From: Ipomoea triloba
Lineage: Eukaryota > Streptophyta > Magnoliopsida > Solanales > Convolvulaceae
Assembly: GCF_003576645.1 (NCBI RefSeq)
Contig: NC_044929.1
Location: 19,582,974-19,646,973, forward strand
DNA: 64,000 bases
Direction: 5' to 3'
Part shown: one piece after another, positions 1 through 13,648 of the stretch
Numbering within the stretch: position 1 is the stretch's first letter
Layout: every line of letters starts with the position of its first letter
Position numbers and translations under genes: made by a program
Notes under the pieces: model-generated
What the model was told of the DNA's origin: nothing
The model's input: only the letters and a program-made list of their open reading frames with translations
Database searches by the model: none

Positions 1-1070
<1,070 letters not shown>

Positions 1071-1185
1071 GTGTGATGGGTTTAATCAATAAAATGTTAA
1101 CAAGAATTGAATTTGCAACCTTCTTATATAGGAATCATGCTCCACCACTCAGTCAACTCTTTCGGGACTTGTTCGTTCTATACTT
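1071..1185 (-). repeat. SINE-like repeat, family 2 (tRNA-derived, candidate)
   Basis: On the minus strand this reads GAGTTGACTGAGTGGTGGAGC (A-box-like) and then a GGTTGCAAATTCAATTC stretch (B-box-like). It ends in a phrase about initiation at a 'gatgggtttaatcaa' edge. The same arrangement recurs near 35700-35810, 51625-51765 and, more decayed, 55910-56040. This suggests a dispersed tRNA-related SINE. Ends and target duplications were not resolved. Confidence 0.45.
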
Positions 1186-1607
1186 GGGGTCAACCCTTTC
1201 TGGGCTTGTGGGTTATATACTTGGGGTGGGATAAGGAAGATAATGAAGACATGAAGTCAACATGATTGTGATTAGACGCTAAAGGGAAAAATTAAAAATC
1301 AAAATTTGTCGAGTTGTGAAGCATAATCTCCACATTGAATACAATTAAATATGTTCCTGTTAGTTGGAATTGAGAATTTTTCATATGTATGATATAATAA
1401 ACTACTAAATCATGACTATTGACCATCATATAGCATTAAAGTAAGATAATTATAGAAAGAAGAAAGAAATATAAAATGAAGGGTAGATGTGAACTACCAC
1501 CAAAACTACTTGGCAGACCCGGAAAAACATCATCTATCAGCCTGATGCTTCCCACCAAATTAAATTGTAATATGATTTAAAAAAATAAAAATACACAATA
1601 ATTTTTA

Positions 1608-1725
1608 GATATATCCACAACAAACGACAATGATTGAATTGTGAACATTTAGTATGTAAATTGTGAACATTCAGTATATAAATTGTAAACATCATGTAAA
1701 TTGTGTATTTTGAACTACTAAGAAA
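1608..1725. repeat. Iterated ATTGTGAACATTCAGTAT repeat, copy A
   Basis: Two to three consecutive units of the motif 'attgtgaacattcagtat' lie here, followed by 'attgtgtattttgaac'. Fuller copies occur at about 48124-48350 and 53466-53680. There is no coding content. It looks like a remnant of a MITE with internal short tandem units. Confidence 0.55.
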
Positions 1726-1890
1726 TTATAGATCGAAAATTTTAATAATCTTTGGGTTGCTCATTTGTGTGTATATACTCAGCTCCTTTGGAATTAATTA
1801 TTTGCCAATTATGACATATATATTCAAATTGGTCTGTTATCTGTAATCCAGCTTGAATTTAAGAAAGAGACTATGTTCATGACACCAATT

Positions 1891-2121
1891 ATTATTGCAT
1901 GGACCATTGTTTATACAGCTCTGTGGACCATAAATAAAAAGTACATTTTTATTATACTGATGGTACATTATTTTTGTAAATAAAGTACATTATTTAAGTA
2001 CTGAAAGTACATTATTTTATATATACTATCAGATAATGTACTTTCAATACAAAAATAATGTACCTTCAATATAATAAAATTGTACTTTTTATTTTTGGTC
2101 CACCATCGTCCATGCAATAAT
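1891..2121. mobile_element. Foldback MITE, 'GCATGGACCA' family, copy 1
   Basis: The ends are inverted (ATTATTGCATGGACCA and TGGTCCACC...CCATGCAATAAT). Almost the whole interior is an imperfect palindrome built of 'aagtacattatt' units around about 2010. A second copy with the same core lies at 51251-51459. It has no coding capacity, so it is a non-autonomous element. The superfamily is not determined. Confidence 0.7.
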
Positions 2122-2379
2122 TTGCCCATGTGTTGCGGATGATCCATCACCGGTCCAAAACAAGAAACAAAAGATAGTAATAAAGTTTGGGCCTTGGGCT
2201 TCTATGGAGGCAATGTTTTGTTTTGGAAACTATTTGTAAAGAGAATACTGATACTCTTGTAAACTACTCTCTGCAAATTTGCAATCAAATCTGTTATATA
2301 TAGCCTCTCCAAAGAATAGTACATCTTGATTTCATAACTCAAACTCTAATCCACTGTACAAATACTTCATTGTACGTGG

Positions 2380-2557
2380 AAGAAAGAAAATAATTAATGG
2401 TTGAACAGGTTATAACATAGTACAAATAATACCCAAAAAAAAAATTACAATAACATGCCACAGGCATAGCTCCCAGGAGCATCCAAGTATTTGAAGTTAA
2501 CAGATAGGTTTTGTAGGTCTGAGGAAGAAAAGGGGAGAAAATGGTAGTGCCCTCTTG
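2380..2557 (-). other. Probable 3' UTR of the MPK3-like gene
   Basis: This AT-rich stretch lies directly downstream of the stop codon at 2558-2560 on the minus strand. The exact cleavage site cannot be read from sequence alone. Confidence 0.4.
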
Positions 2558-4614
<2,057 letters not shown>

Positions 4615-4722
4615 GGTGATGTCAGCAATCCGGTTCTGAGTTGGATGTTGAGAAGGATGTAGTGGCCTCGGCAGGTGATCGACGATATGCCTGAGTAAGT
4701 CTTACCTGGGTAGATATGTATG

Positions 4723-4730
4723 TATATATA
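4723..4730 (-). promoter_or_regulatory. TATA-box candidate of the MPK3-like gene
   Basis: TATATATA lies about 110 bases upstream of the ATG at 4614 on the minus strand, which would leave a 5' UTR of roughly 70-80 bases. The position suits a TATA box, but transcription start data are needed. Confidence 0.45.
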
Positions 4731-4878
4731 GGCGGAGGAAGATGTGGTCTTCCTGGTAAGAGGAAGGAAGGAGAGGAAGAAACGCGCCATTTTGACTGGG
4801 AAACTGAAACCTTTTTTTGTCTTTCAAGTCAGACCAATGCGGCGTTGCGTTTTAGCCGCCAGCGCTGGGAAACTGCGG

Positions 4879-4889
4879 GGTCAAGTCAA
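4879..4889 (-). promoter_or_regulatory. Tandem W-boxes upstream of the MPK3-like gene
   Basis: The minus strand reads TTGACTTGACC: two overlapping W-box cores (TTGACT and TTGACC), about 270 bases upstream of the start codon. A further TTGACT on the plus strand is at 4795-4800. WRKY factors bind this core, and paired W-boxes are common in pathogen-inducible promoters. This matches the known wound/pathogen induction of MPK3/WIPK genes. The role here is inferred. Confidence 0.5.
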
Positions 4890-4979
4890 CACACCCAGCC
4901 CGACGGCCGTCGAAGTATAAGTGTAACACGCAGTTTTATACTATCTTTGTCCCATTTTACCTGTTCTAATTAATATTCA

Positions 4980-6085
4980 TTGATCAAATTAATTTTTTAT
5001 TTATTAATTATTTTTTTAGTAATTTTTTATTATTTTTAAATTTAATTTGTTGTGTTTAATAGTACTTTTAATGTAGTTTCTAAATATATAAATTTTATAT
5101 ATTAATGCTAAACTTAGTATTATTAAAAATTGAATTAAAAATAACTTCAGTCTTGAACGAATCAGACAACCATTTTAGGACGGAGGTAGTATTATTCTAT
5201 GATACTTGATGGGGAATGTTTGGTTCACTTTAACATTTTTTTCTATGACAAGTTACCTATAATTACTATATGAGAATGTATATTGAATAAATTTATTGAG
5301 TTAATTTCAGTTAAAAAAAATTGTTTTGTTAGTAATTTTAAATTTAGTTTAAAATTTTTATTTTTATTATTTAGCACCTTAAATTATTATATTTTAAATA
5401 CTTTTAGTTTTTTTGATAATTTTTTCGGTGAAACTCTATTTCATCTTCAAATTTTTTTTATAATTTTCATAATGAGTTAATTCCAGTAGGAGTCTCTTGT
5501 TTTTTGTGGCAATTTCAAATTTAGTTTCAGACAATCGTTTTTACCATTTAACAATATGAGTTTTTCACTGTTTGGGTGTTGTGGGAAACTCATAATAACT
5601 ATCTGAGCCGATGGAGGATATTGAGTAAATACCGATCATGCGTTATAGTTTACAAATCATACAAGAGAGAGGTATATTTTGTTTTTGTATTAAGAAAACA
5701 TGGTGTTATGAATTCAAACACCCGTTAATAATTAAATTCATGATCTTAAAATACAAAAATCATGTTCTATTCATTCGGGTTAGTTTTTCACTTTCATTGA
5801 TGCTAATGTTTACTTGCTCAACATATATATGGGCATAGTTGTCGTGTGAATTTTGATAAGGGGCTATTAATTTGTTGTATTGTCAAATCTAAGTCAAGAG
5901 CGGATAGGTCATAGGGAAAACCAAACAACAGTACGCATGAGTTATCTCTATTTGACCAAGTTCTGTATACACTATTTAACAAATTTTAATTTCTACAGAA
6001 TTGGACCTAATTTCTGCATCACGATTTTGACTAATTCAAACGTTAAAGTTGCACACGTTGCCTATTGTAACACTTCCGGCCAATT
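4980..6085. other. AT-rich intergenic DNA
   Basis: Short open frames rich in Phe/Leu/Ile come from T-rich DNA. No gene, tRNA or structured element was recognised. Confidence 0.5.
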
Positions 6086-6086
6086 C

Positions 6087-6450
6087 CCATTAGACCATGG
6101 CCATCCCATTGATGGATTTTACACGGATTTTAAGAAAAAATGATGAGGTGGAGGAGTGATAAATAAGTGAGAGAAAAGAAATTTACATACTGCAAATTTG
6201 GGACTTTTGTAATATAAGTGGGATCCAAAAAGCAGAGAAGCTGTAAAGTCTGTACGCGTTGCGCGCCACTTGCACGCCTAGCGGGCTGGGGTGCGTAATT
6301 CCCTTTCACTTTTCTTTTAAATTGTTGCTAGATTTTATTTTTTGTTTTTTTTTCTTCCCTTTTTCATATTCTCTTTCCTAATCACACTTACAAAATCCAC
6401 TCAAAAACTACACCAAACTCTTAACTATTGGAGAAGGCCTTAGAGAGTTA
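6087..6450. mobile_element. MITE-like element overlapping the start of the tandem duplication (candidate)
   Basis: The left edge 'ttagaccatggccatcccattgatgg' corresponds to the inverted right edge 'ctattggagaaggccttagag'. This is the common plant 'CTAAGGCCATCCCCAATAG' type of terminal repeat. The 1.6 kb duplication begins inside it, so its right portion recurs around 8060-8095. Confidence 0.4.
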
Positions 6451-6505
6451 GTTAATGAGTTTTAACAACAGAATTTCTTTTTAATTTTTATTTTTCTCAT
6501 TATCT

Positions 6506-6704
6506 AATATAATAATATAAAAGCCAAGGACCTTGTGGTCCAGTGCGTCAAACCCTTCCCTTTATACGGGAGGTGGTGGGTTCGAGCCTCAATGGAGGCA
6601 ATACAATATTGACTCTTGTGCTTCAATAGGTTGAGAAAGTAGTTATGAACAGATACTGCATTCTAATAGAGTTAGTAGTATTCAAAAAATATAATAATAT
6701 AAAA
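6506..6704 (+). mobile_element. tRNA-derived SINE (family 1) with perfect 17 bp target duplication
   Basis: The body at 6523-6687 carries a pol III A-box-like TGGTCCAGTGCG near 6536 and a B-box GGTTCGAGCCTC near 6580. It is flanked by the identical direct repeat AATATAATAATATAAAA (6506-6522 and 6688-6704). The paralogous unit 2 has a single copy of that repeat and no insert near 8146-8162, so the insertion postdates the duplication. Related copies are at 47053-47470, 59563-59640 and 63810-63935. Confidence 0.9.
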
Positions 6705-7493
6705 ACTAATAAGTGTGAATAAAATTTATATTATTTATTTATTTCTATTTTTCCTGTTAGTTTTTTTTTTATACATTATGCTATAAGAGTTTTACTATAC
6801 AATATTTTAGTAAAAATTATCAATACCATTATAACTTTCATTATCTTTTTTTTTCAACTATTGTTGACATGCACATATATCCACCAGATATTTTCTTATC
6901 TTCTTCAATGATAATAATATATAGACATAGACATTATATATTGGAGTACTATATAAGTTTCTTCCTAAATATAAATATCAAATTTATAAAAATGATTTAC
7001 ATTATTATTATTATACAATAATATAAATATCTAAAATCTAAATAAATCTTTTTCATATAGAGTATTAATATTAGAATTGATTTTTACGAATCGCGCATAT
7101 AAAATACTAGTATGTCTATATATGTATGTATATAGAAAGAGGTTCCGGTGAGAAGAAAGCTGCAGGTGAGAAATGAGAATGAATATCAGCCCTAGATAAA
7201 AAAATTTGTCACCTACGAACTTCAACAATGTGCTCTGGAAGGCACAACAATGTGCTCTGAAAGAAGGGACTAGGGGTAAGCAAGACTAAAAAAAAACTGA
7301 AAGAATCGAAATCCGAAACAGACCACCCGAGATGAGCCGAACCCGAACTATTAAAACCAAACCGCCGCGTGAAATGACGTCGGTTTAACGGATTCGGGTG
7401 GGGGTGATAATTTCACACCCGACCCGCCCGAATATCCGAGAAATTCTAGGGTTCCGTATAGTATATACAATACATCGTCGTTTGGTCCTAGTA

Positions 7494-7495
<2 letters not shown>

Positions 7496-7542
<47 letters not shown>
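7496..7542. repeat. (GT)n(AT)n microsatellite
   Basis: A GT run passes directly into an AT run. The counterpart in unit 2 (8943-8987) has a different number of both repeats. Confidence 0.9.
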
Positions 7543-7856
7543 GTTGATAAGGATGAATCGTCATTTCTCTCCTCATTTGCGCAGTCACGATTGCTAGGGT
7601 TCCTTGACTCCTTCTCCGAGTTCTCTCTGTGACTTTGTCTGAGACTCTAAGCTCTCACTTTTCTCTTCTCCCTTCTCCCTTCTCCCTTCGCGATTCTGAT
7701 TTCTCTAAGACTCTGAGTAGTGTGTTATATTCTTTGAGTTCTCTCTACTATAGCCTGTTCTCTAATCTCTACTTCTCTAAGTTCCACTCATTCTGTAGTC
7801 TGGTACTTCGGTTGGTTCTGTTCAAGACTTTGAGTGGTAGTTTGGACATCTGGTAG

Positions 7857-8942
7857 TATAAGTGGGACCCAAAAAGCAGAGAAGCTGTAAAGTCTATACG
7901 CGTTGCGCGCCACTTGCACGCCTAGCGGGCAGGGGCGCGCAATTCCCTTTCACTTTTCTTTTAAATTGTTGCTAGATTTTATTTTTTGTTTTTTTTCTTC
8001 CCCTTTTCATATTCTCTTTCCTAGTCACACTTACAAAATCTACTAAAAAACTACACCAAACTCTTAACTATTGGAGAAGGCCTTAGAGAGTTAGTTAATG
8101 AGTTTTAACAACAGAATTTCTTTTTAATTTTTACTTCTCTCATTATCTAATATAATAATATAAAAACTAATAAGTGTGAATAAAATTTATATTATTTATT
8201 TATTTCTATTTTTCCCGTTAGTTTTTTTACACATTATGCTATAAGAATTTTACTATACAATATTTTAATAAAAATTATCAATACCATTATAACTTTCATT
8301 ATCTTTTTTTTTTCAACTATTGTTGACATGCACATGTATCCACCAGATATTTTCTTATCTTCTTCAATGATAATAATATATAGACATAGACATTATATAT
8401 TGGAGTACTACATAATTTTTTTCCTAAATATAAATATCAAATTTATAAAAATGATTTACATTATTATTATTATACAATAATATAAATATCTAAAATCTAA
8501 ATAAATCTTTTTCATATAGAGTATTAATATTAGACATTGATTTTTACGAATCGCGCATAGAAAATACTAGTATGTCTATATATGTATATATATAGAAAGA
8601 GGTTCGAGTGAGAAGAAAGCTGCAGGTGAGAAATGAGAATGAATATCAGCCCTAGATAAAAAAATTTGCCACCTATGAACTTCAACAATGTGCTCTGAAA
8701 GAAGGGACTAGGGGTGAGCAAGACTAAAAAAAAAAAAAAAACTGAAAGAATCGAAATCCGAAACAGACCACCCGAGCCGAGTCGAACCCGAACTATTAAA
8801 ACCAAACCGCCGCGTGAAATGAAGTCGGTTTAACGGATTCGGGTGGGGGTGATAATTTCACACCCAACCCGCCCGAATATCCGAGAAATTCTAGGGTTCC
8901 GTATAGTATATACGATACATCGTCATTTGGTCCTAGTATGTA

Positions 8943-8991
<49 letters not shown>

Positions 8992-9301
8992 ATAAGGATG
9001 AATCGTCATTTCTCTCCTCATTTGCGCAGTCGCGATTGCTAGGGTTCCTTGACTCCTTCTCCGAGTTCTCTCTATGACTCTGTCTGAGACTCTAAGCTCT
9101 CACTTCTCTCTTCTCCCTTCTCCCTTCTCCCTTCGCGATTCTGATTTCTCTAAGACTCTGAGTAGTGTGTTATATTCTTTGAGTTCTCTCTACTATAGCC
9201 TGTTCTCTAATATCTACTTCTCTGAGTTCCACTCATTCTGTAGTCTGGTACTTCGGTTGGTTCTGTTCAAGACTTTGAGTGGTAGTTTGGACATTTGGTG
9301 G
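7857..9301. repeat. Tandem duplication, unit 2 (about 1445 bp, empty SINE site)
   Basis: This is the second copy of 6213-7856. It joins on to unique hAT leader sequence after 'ggacatttggtgg' (about 9301), so it is the copy that remains connected to the transposase body downstream. Confidence 0.9.
8943..8987. repeat. (GT)n(TA)n microsatellite in unit 2
   Basis: Length variant of the tract at 7496-7542. Useful as a marker but otherwise ordinary. Confidence 0.85.
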
Positions 9302-9412
9302 AAGCTGTACTGGTGTGGTGGTGCTATGGTGGTGTCGTCAACTTCGAGTGGTGATATCTATACAAAGAAGTCCTTATTCTCCGGGGTATTTGTGAGAAAC
9401 GAAGTAAATCTT

Positions 9413-9775
9413 CAAACCTTAGTTTTATAAATTTATGTTATGCGATTTTGTGATATTTATGTGGGAACACTGACTCGTTGCATATTTATTGCAAACCCTA
9501 GTTTTATAATTTTGATTTCTTAAATTTATTATCATATGCTATGCAATTTTGTGATATTTCTATGATATTCTAGTGGGAACATTGACTCGTTGCATGTTTA
9601 TTATAAACCCTAGTCTTATAAATTTGATTTCTTAAATTTATTATCATATGCTATGCGGTTTTGTGATATTTCTGTGATATTCTGGTGGAAGCACTAACTT
9701 TTTGCCTGTTTATTGCAAACCCTAATTTTATGATATGTTCTGTTATTATGGTCGAAGCACTGACTGTTTATTACA
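9413..9775. repeat. Minisatellite of about 112 bp units in the hAT leader
   Basis: Units start with 'caaaccctagttttata' at 9413, 9492, 9604 and 9716. The two middle units are 112 bases long and share 'ttgatttcttaaatttatta' and 'tggtggaagcactgac'-type blocks. The outer units are truncated. Confidence 0.8.
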
Positions 9776-11189
9776 ATATCTGAATATGAAAGTGAAATAA
9801 AAACCCTGAATCTGGATTTCTTTGTCTTGTCAAGTTAATGGATGTATGCTCTTAAATATATTGAATGAATTCTCTAATAATAAAATAATTATGTATTCTT
9901 GGAAAATGATGACACAAAATGTGTCTGATTCTGGAACTTTATGTGTAATTGTATGGCTGCTTGACTGTCTATTATTCTTGAATATGAATCCTACTATGTG
10001 TACTGATATTAATTTAACCATGTTTTATATGGATAATATCAGTATGCCTAGTATTCAACCTCCCGATTCTTCAAATGGGGGACCTACAGTGGTGGAAGCC
10101 CACACTATTGAGGCTAATAATCAACATAATGAGCAACCTCCTAAGGGAATTGAAGACATTTTTAAGGGGAACCAATCATAGGGTTAGTATTACTACTAAT
10201 TCTTGGACATCCATCCAAAGAATTAACTACATGGTAGTCATTTCCCATTTCACTGATTCAGAGTCGAAGCTTAATAAAAAAATCAAAGCATTTGTCCTTG
10301 TTACCTCTCACAAATGTGAATATCTTGCAAAAGCCCTAGAAACATGCTTGCTAGAGTGGGAGCTTAGAAATGTTTTTAGTGTGACAATTGATAATGCTTC
10401 ATCTAATGACACTGTTATGGGGTTTCTAAAGAAAAAATTAGAGTCTTGGGGAACATCAAATGAAGGCTAAGTATATTCACATGATGAGATGCATTGTCCA
10501 TATCCTTAACTTGGTTGTTCAAGATGTCTTGAAAGAGTGTGATAGTTCTGTTAAGAAGGTGAGGGAGGTTGTCAGATATGTTAGGAATTCACCTGCTAGG
10601 CTAAAGAAGTTCAGGGACTTGGCTGATTTGTTAGGAATTGAGCAAAAGTCTTCTTTGTGTCTAGATGTTCCAACTAGATGGAACTCTACTTATTTGATGT
10701 TACAATTTGCTTTGACTTATTAAAAAGTCTTTGAATTTTGTGAAGAATCTGATAGTTTTTTCAAATTTGACTTTGGTGATTTTGTTCTTGATTTTATATA
10801 TGGACTGAGAATATGTTGTCAGTTTGGTGCAGTTATTGAAATGTTTTTATGATATGACAGTAAGAATTTCTAGACCTTTATATGTCACAGCTAACACATT
10901 TTTCATTGAGATTTCTGATTTGTACTGTCTATTAAATGGAATGGTGGAAGCTGGTGGCGTAGTGAGCCTTATAGGGGGAAAATATGAAAGCAAAATTTGA
11001 AAAGTATTAGGGTGATATAGACAAGATGAATCTAATGATTTTCTTTGCAAACATTCTAGATCCCAGAGATAAATTAGAGTATATGCCTACTCAGATTAAT
11101 CATATGTATGGTGAGGAAAAAGGCAAACCATACTTTGATAAAGTGCTTGCTAGTTTGAATGAGTTATTTGATGTTTTGTTTCTTGCCCT

Positions 11190-11930
11190 AATTCGCGCTC
11201 CGCTTCTCCTATTCTTCCTCGAGTGGGATCCTTGCTTCCAAAATTGCTCCAATATGATCCAAAAAGCTTCATTTGCTACTCGTTGTGAACCACTTCACTT
11301 ATGAATACAAAACACACAACGAGTCTTAGATCCCACTCAAGTTTTGGCACTTTGTTCACACAAATAGATAAAATAGGGGTAAAAAGAGGTTTAGAATTAG
11401 AGATATCAAATCCCCCATACTAGAACTTTTGTTTGTCTTCAAGCAACGACAAAGAATAATTACCAACCAAGCAATGAACATTGATTTCACTTCCTCCGTG
11501 TACAATCTAGAAATCCATAAAGCAACTCATGACAACCCAACTTGTTTCAAGAATCATCTCGGTCTTACAATTGAGTTCCCTTCTCAAGCCAATAACCAAG
11601 CACCATTATTATTAGAGTGTTTGAGGACCTTGTGTGTACAAGTGCTAGGTTGAGATTAACACTTCTTACTCCCACTAGATCAAGCTTTAAAATGCATGAA
11701 ATAATCAAATAGGTCTTTATTCGGCTTGTAATGGGGCTAAGTGTGAAGAGTTTAACAATGAAGGGGTATGAAAAAGCAACAAAATGAAAGAATTTCACAT
11801 ATATTCACAAATTAAGCTAGTTTGTGAGACAATTGTGAGATTTTGAATGTTAATTTGCTGCACAGGTTCTGAAACTTGATGTGAATTGTAAAAATTACTG
11901 AGGTTTTAGGTGGATTCGTAAAATATATTT
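11190..11930. other. Unclassified repetitive-looking DNA between the hAT and CACTA remnants
   Basis: The similarity of the hAT transposase ends abruptly near 11190. The text that follows has short open frames only and resembles non-coding retrotransposon DNA, but no domain can be named. The open frame at 11429-11653 has no recognisable motif. Confidence 0.4.
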
Positions 11931-12391
11931 AATTATTAAAAAATAAATAAAATAAACGACATCGGTTTTGTTAAAAATGACGTCTTATAATATTTTTTAA
12001 AAAAAAATAAAAACCACATATGACGTTGGTTATTTAGGAAAACCGACGCCATATGTATTTTTATTTTTTTAAAAAGATATTACGATGTCGTTTTTAACAA
12101 AAACCGACGTCGTTTATTATTATTATTTTTAAGTATAAGATACGACGTCGGTTATCCTTAATAGCCGACGTCGTATCTTATTATTATTATTTTTTAAAAT
12201 TAAACGACGTTGATTTTCCTTAATAACCGCCGTCGAATAATATTTTTAAAAAATAAAAAATACATACGCCGTCAATTTTTACAATCGACGTCGTATCATT
12301 TATATACAATGTCTGCTAGATTGGCGTCGAATTTTAACTGACGTTAAAAGTGCTAAAAAACCGACGTTAAAGGTGTTTTTTTGTAGTAGTG
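11930..12391 (-). mobile_element. Terminal part of a CACTA (En/Spm) element with subterminal repeats
   Basis: On the minus strand the segment begins CACTACTACAAAAAAACACC at 12391-12372, the hallmark CACTA terminus. It is followed by an array of 'ACGTCGGTT / GACGTCG' subterminal repeats in both orientations down to about 11950. Subterminal motif arrays are the transposase-binding region in this superfamily. The opposite CACTA end was not found in the window, so this is a solo end. Confidence 0.8.
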
Positions 12392-12499
12392 TAGGTAGGT
12401 AGATATCTAAGCATGGCAGTAACACTCTTGTTTTCGTTGTTTTGTTTCGCTTGTGCAATTTTAAATCATTTTAAAATAAATGTATATATGTTCGTTTAC

Positions 12500-13200
12500 A
12501 AATTATTTTGGGTTTGCAAATGGGGGTGTTACAGTCAAATTCAACCTACATGAGCTCTAAAATAGTCACATGATTGTTATACAGAATGTTCGCTCTAATG
12601 ACAACCCAGTAGTTTTGTTCACCAAATTTCTTAGTACACTTATTTTGAAAATGTTCTTATATTAGAACATGTAGACTTTGAAGATGGTTACCTTCAGGGG
12701 GGAGTGAAATGATATTTACTTAAATCGATATTGAAGATTACGCTATCTTGAAGATTATGCTACAGAAGCTTACAGTTGTACTCTTTTTTTCTTAGCTGAG
12801 TTTTTCCCACTAGATTTTTAGGCTAAGGTTTTTAATGAAACAACGGTTGCTATACATGATTTTACATTGTACTTTTTTTCCTTGACTAGGTTTTTTTTCA
12901 CTGGATTTTCTTAGCGAAGTTTTTAACGAGGTATAATTATGGTTAGATAATGGCCAAGAGGGAGTGTTATAAATATTTATTATTTATTATGACCATTATC
13001 CCCACTATCCCGTCATCTTCCCCCACTATCCGACCATCTTAGTCATTTACAATGTTAAGTATAACAATTATCTTTGTATATTTATTTACATGATACAATG
13101 ATCAATGATATGACGATTTTAGGAGTTTCTGCATTTTCCAGTTCGTATTGCTTTCTCTACCTCTCTCTTTCTTCTCTATATGGTTTATGATATGATATAT
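12500..13200 (+). mobile_element. 3' end of a Ty1/copia retrotransposon with LTR
   Basis: Degenerate copia pol C-terminus: the frame at about 12570-12650 reads IVIQNVRSNDNPVVLFTKFL, matching the '..N.AD.FTK.L' end of the RNase H region. There follow two polypurine stretches (GGGGGGAGTG at 12697 and AAGAGGGAG before 12965). Repeated 'ttgactaggttttt..actggattt' leader motifs lie between. The LTR probably starts TGTTATAAATATTTATT at 12965; its right end is uncertain (about 13200). Confidence 0.7.
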
Positions 13201-13555
13201 AAATATATTGTAATTTACGATAGTTATCATTTTATTATATTCTTTATTAATTCATAATGGGATTCACCAATTTACAAGTAATTTATAATTTTTTTTTAAA
13301 ATTTTAACTATGTAAAATAATAATGAATATTATGTAATTATTTTAGTAGGGGAGAATATTATTTTTCAAATCTTTTATTGTCTTAAAAGTACAAATAAAA
13401 AAATTCCTTTTACGGATCTGTTGGCTGACGTGTACTCCATTTGGCCCTCGCAATCCATGATCCAAAAACCGGGCCCCATCCGCCATCCGAAATTCTTACC
13501 CGAACCCGGTACAGCTTCATCGTGAAATGAATCCACGCACTCACAAAAGCACTTA

Positions 13556-13559
<4 letters not shown>

Positions 13560-13587
<28 letters not shown>

Positions 13588-13648
13588 TCTTCAGGCACCT
13601 TTTTGCGTTTCTCTCTCTATACCTATCTTCTTCGATCCATTCATCACT
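13560..13648 (+). other. Probable 5' UTR exon of the NOT4-like gene
   Basis: A CT-rich leader ends at a strong donor (CATCACT|GTAAGT). An acceptor lies just before the start codon (TTTGCAAAG| at 15323). The implied 1.7 kb leader intron contains the N gap. Inferred without transcript evidence. Confidence 0.5.
13563..13590. repeat. (CT)n tract in the NOT4 5' leader
   Basis: A run of CT dinucleotides next to the presumed transcription start. CT/GA tracts are frequent in plant 5' UTRs. Confidence 0.8.

Larger units (their letters stand above)
6213..7856. repeat. Tandem duplication, unit 1 (1644 bp, with SINE insertion)
   Basis: From 'tataagtgggatcc' this unit runs near-identically to the sequence starting at 7857. 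Differences are scattered substitutions, a 20-base local duplication ('caacaatgtgctctg') at 7225-7260, microsatellite length and a SINE present only here. The distal part (from 7272) holds the TAGGGGT... edge and 5' leader of a hAT element. Confidence 0.9.
8709..11190 (+). pseudogene. Degenerate hAT transposon (RICESLEEPER/DAYSLEEPER-like transposase)
   Basis: The transposase similarity lies at about 10120-11180. RVSITTNSWTSIQRINYMVV (10177 onward), TIDNASSND, the block IHMMRCIVHILNLVVQDVLK, LDVPTRWNSTYLM and NLMIFFANILDPRDKLEYM are hallmark hAT catalytic-core stretches. The frame shifts near 10460 and breaks again after 10720, with stop codons through 10730-11020. It is therefore dead. The DNA-binding BED finger was not seen. 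A terminal-type TAGGGGTGAGCA lies at 8709 (and in unit 1 at 7272) after 'gaagggac', fitting a hAT 5' end. No 3' terminal inverted repeat was found, and similarity stops near 11190. Confidence 0.85.

Noticed and set aside
6536..6600. tRNA gene
   Set aside because: The A- and B-box-like motifs occur in four dispersed copies with tails and target duplications; no cloverleaf with an acceptor stem could be formed by eye. It is a SINE.
7629..7856. Ser/Leu/Phe-rich frame repeated at 9074-9430
   Set aside because: CT-rich leader of the hAT element; no domain, and both copies come from the tandem duplication.
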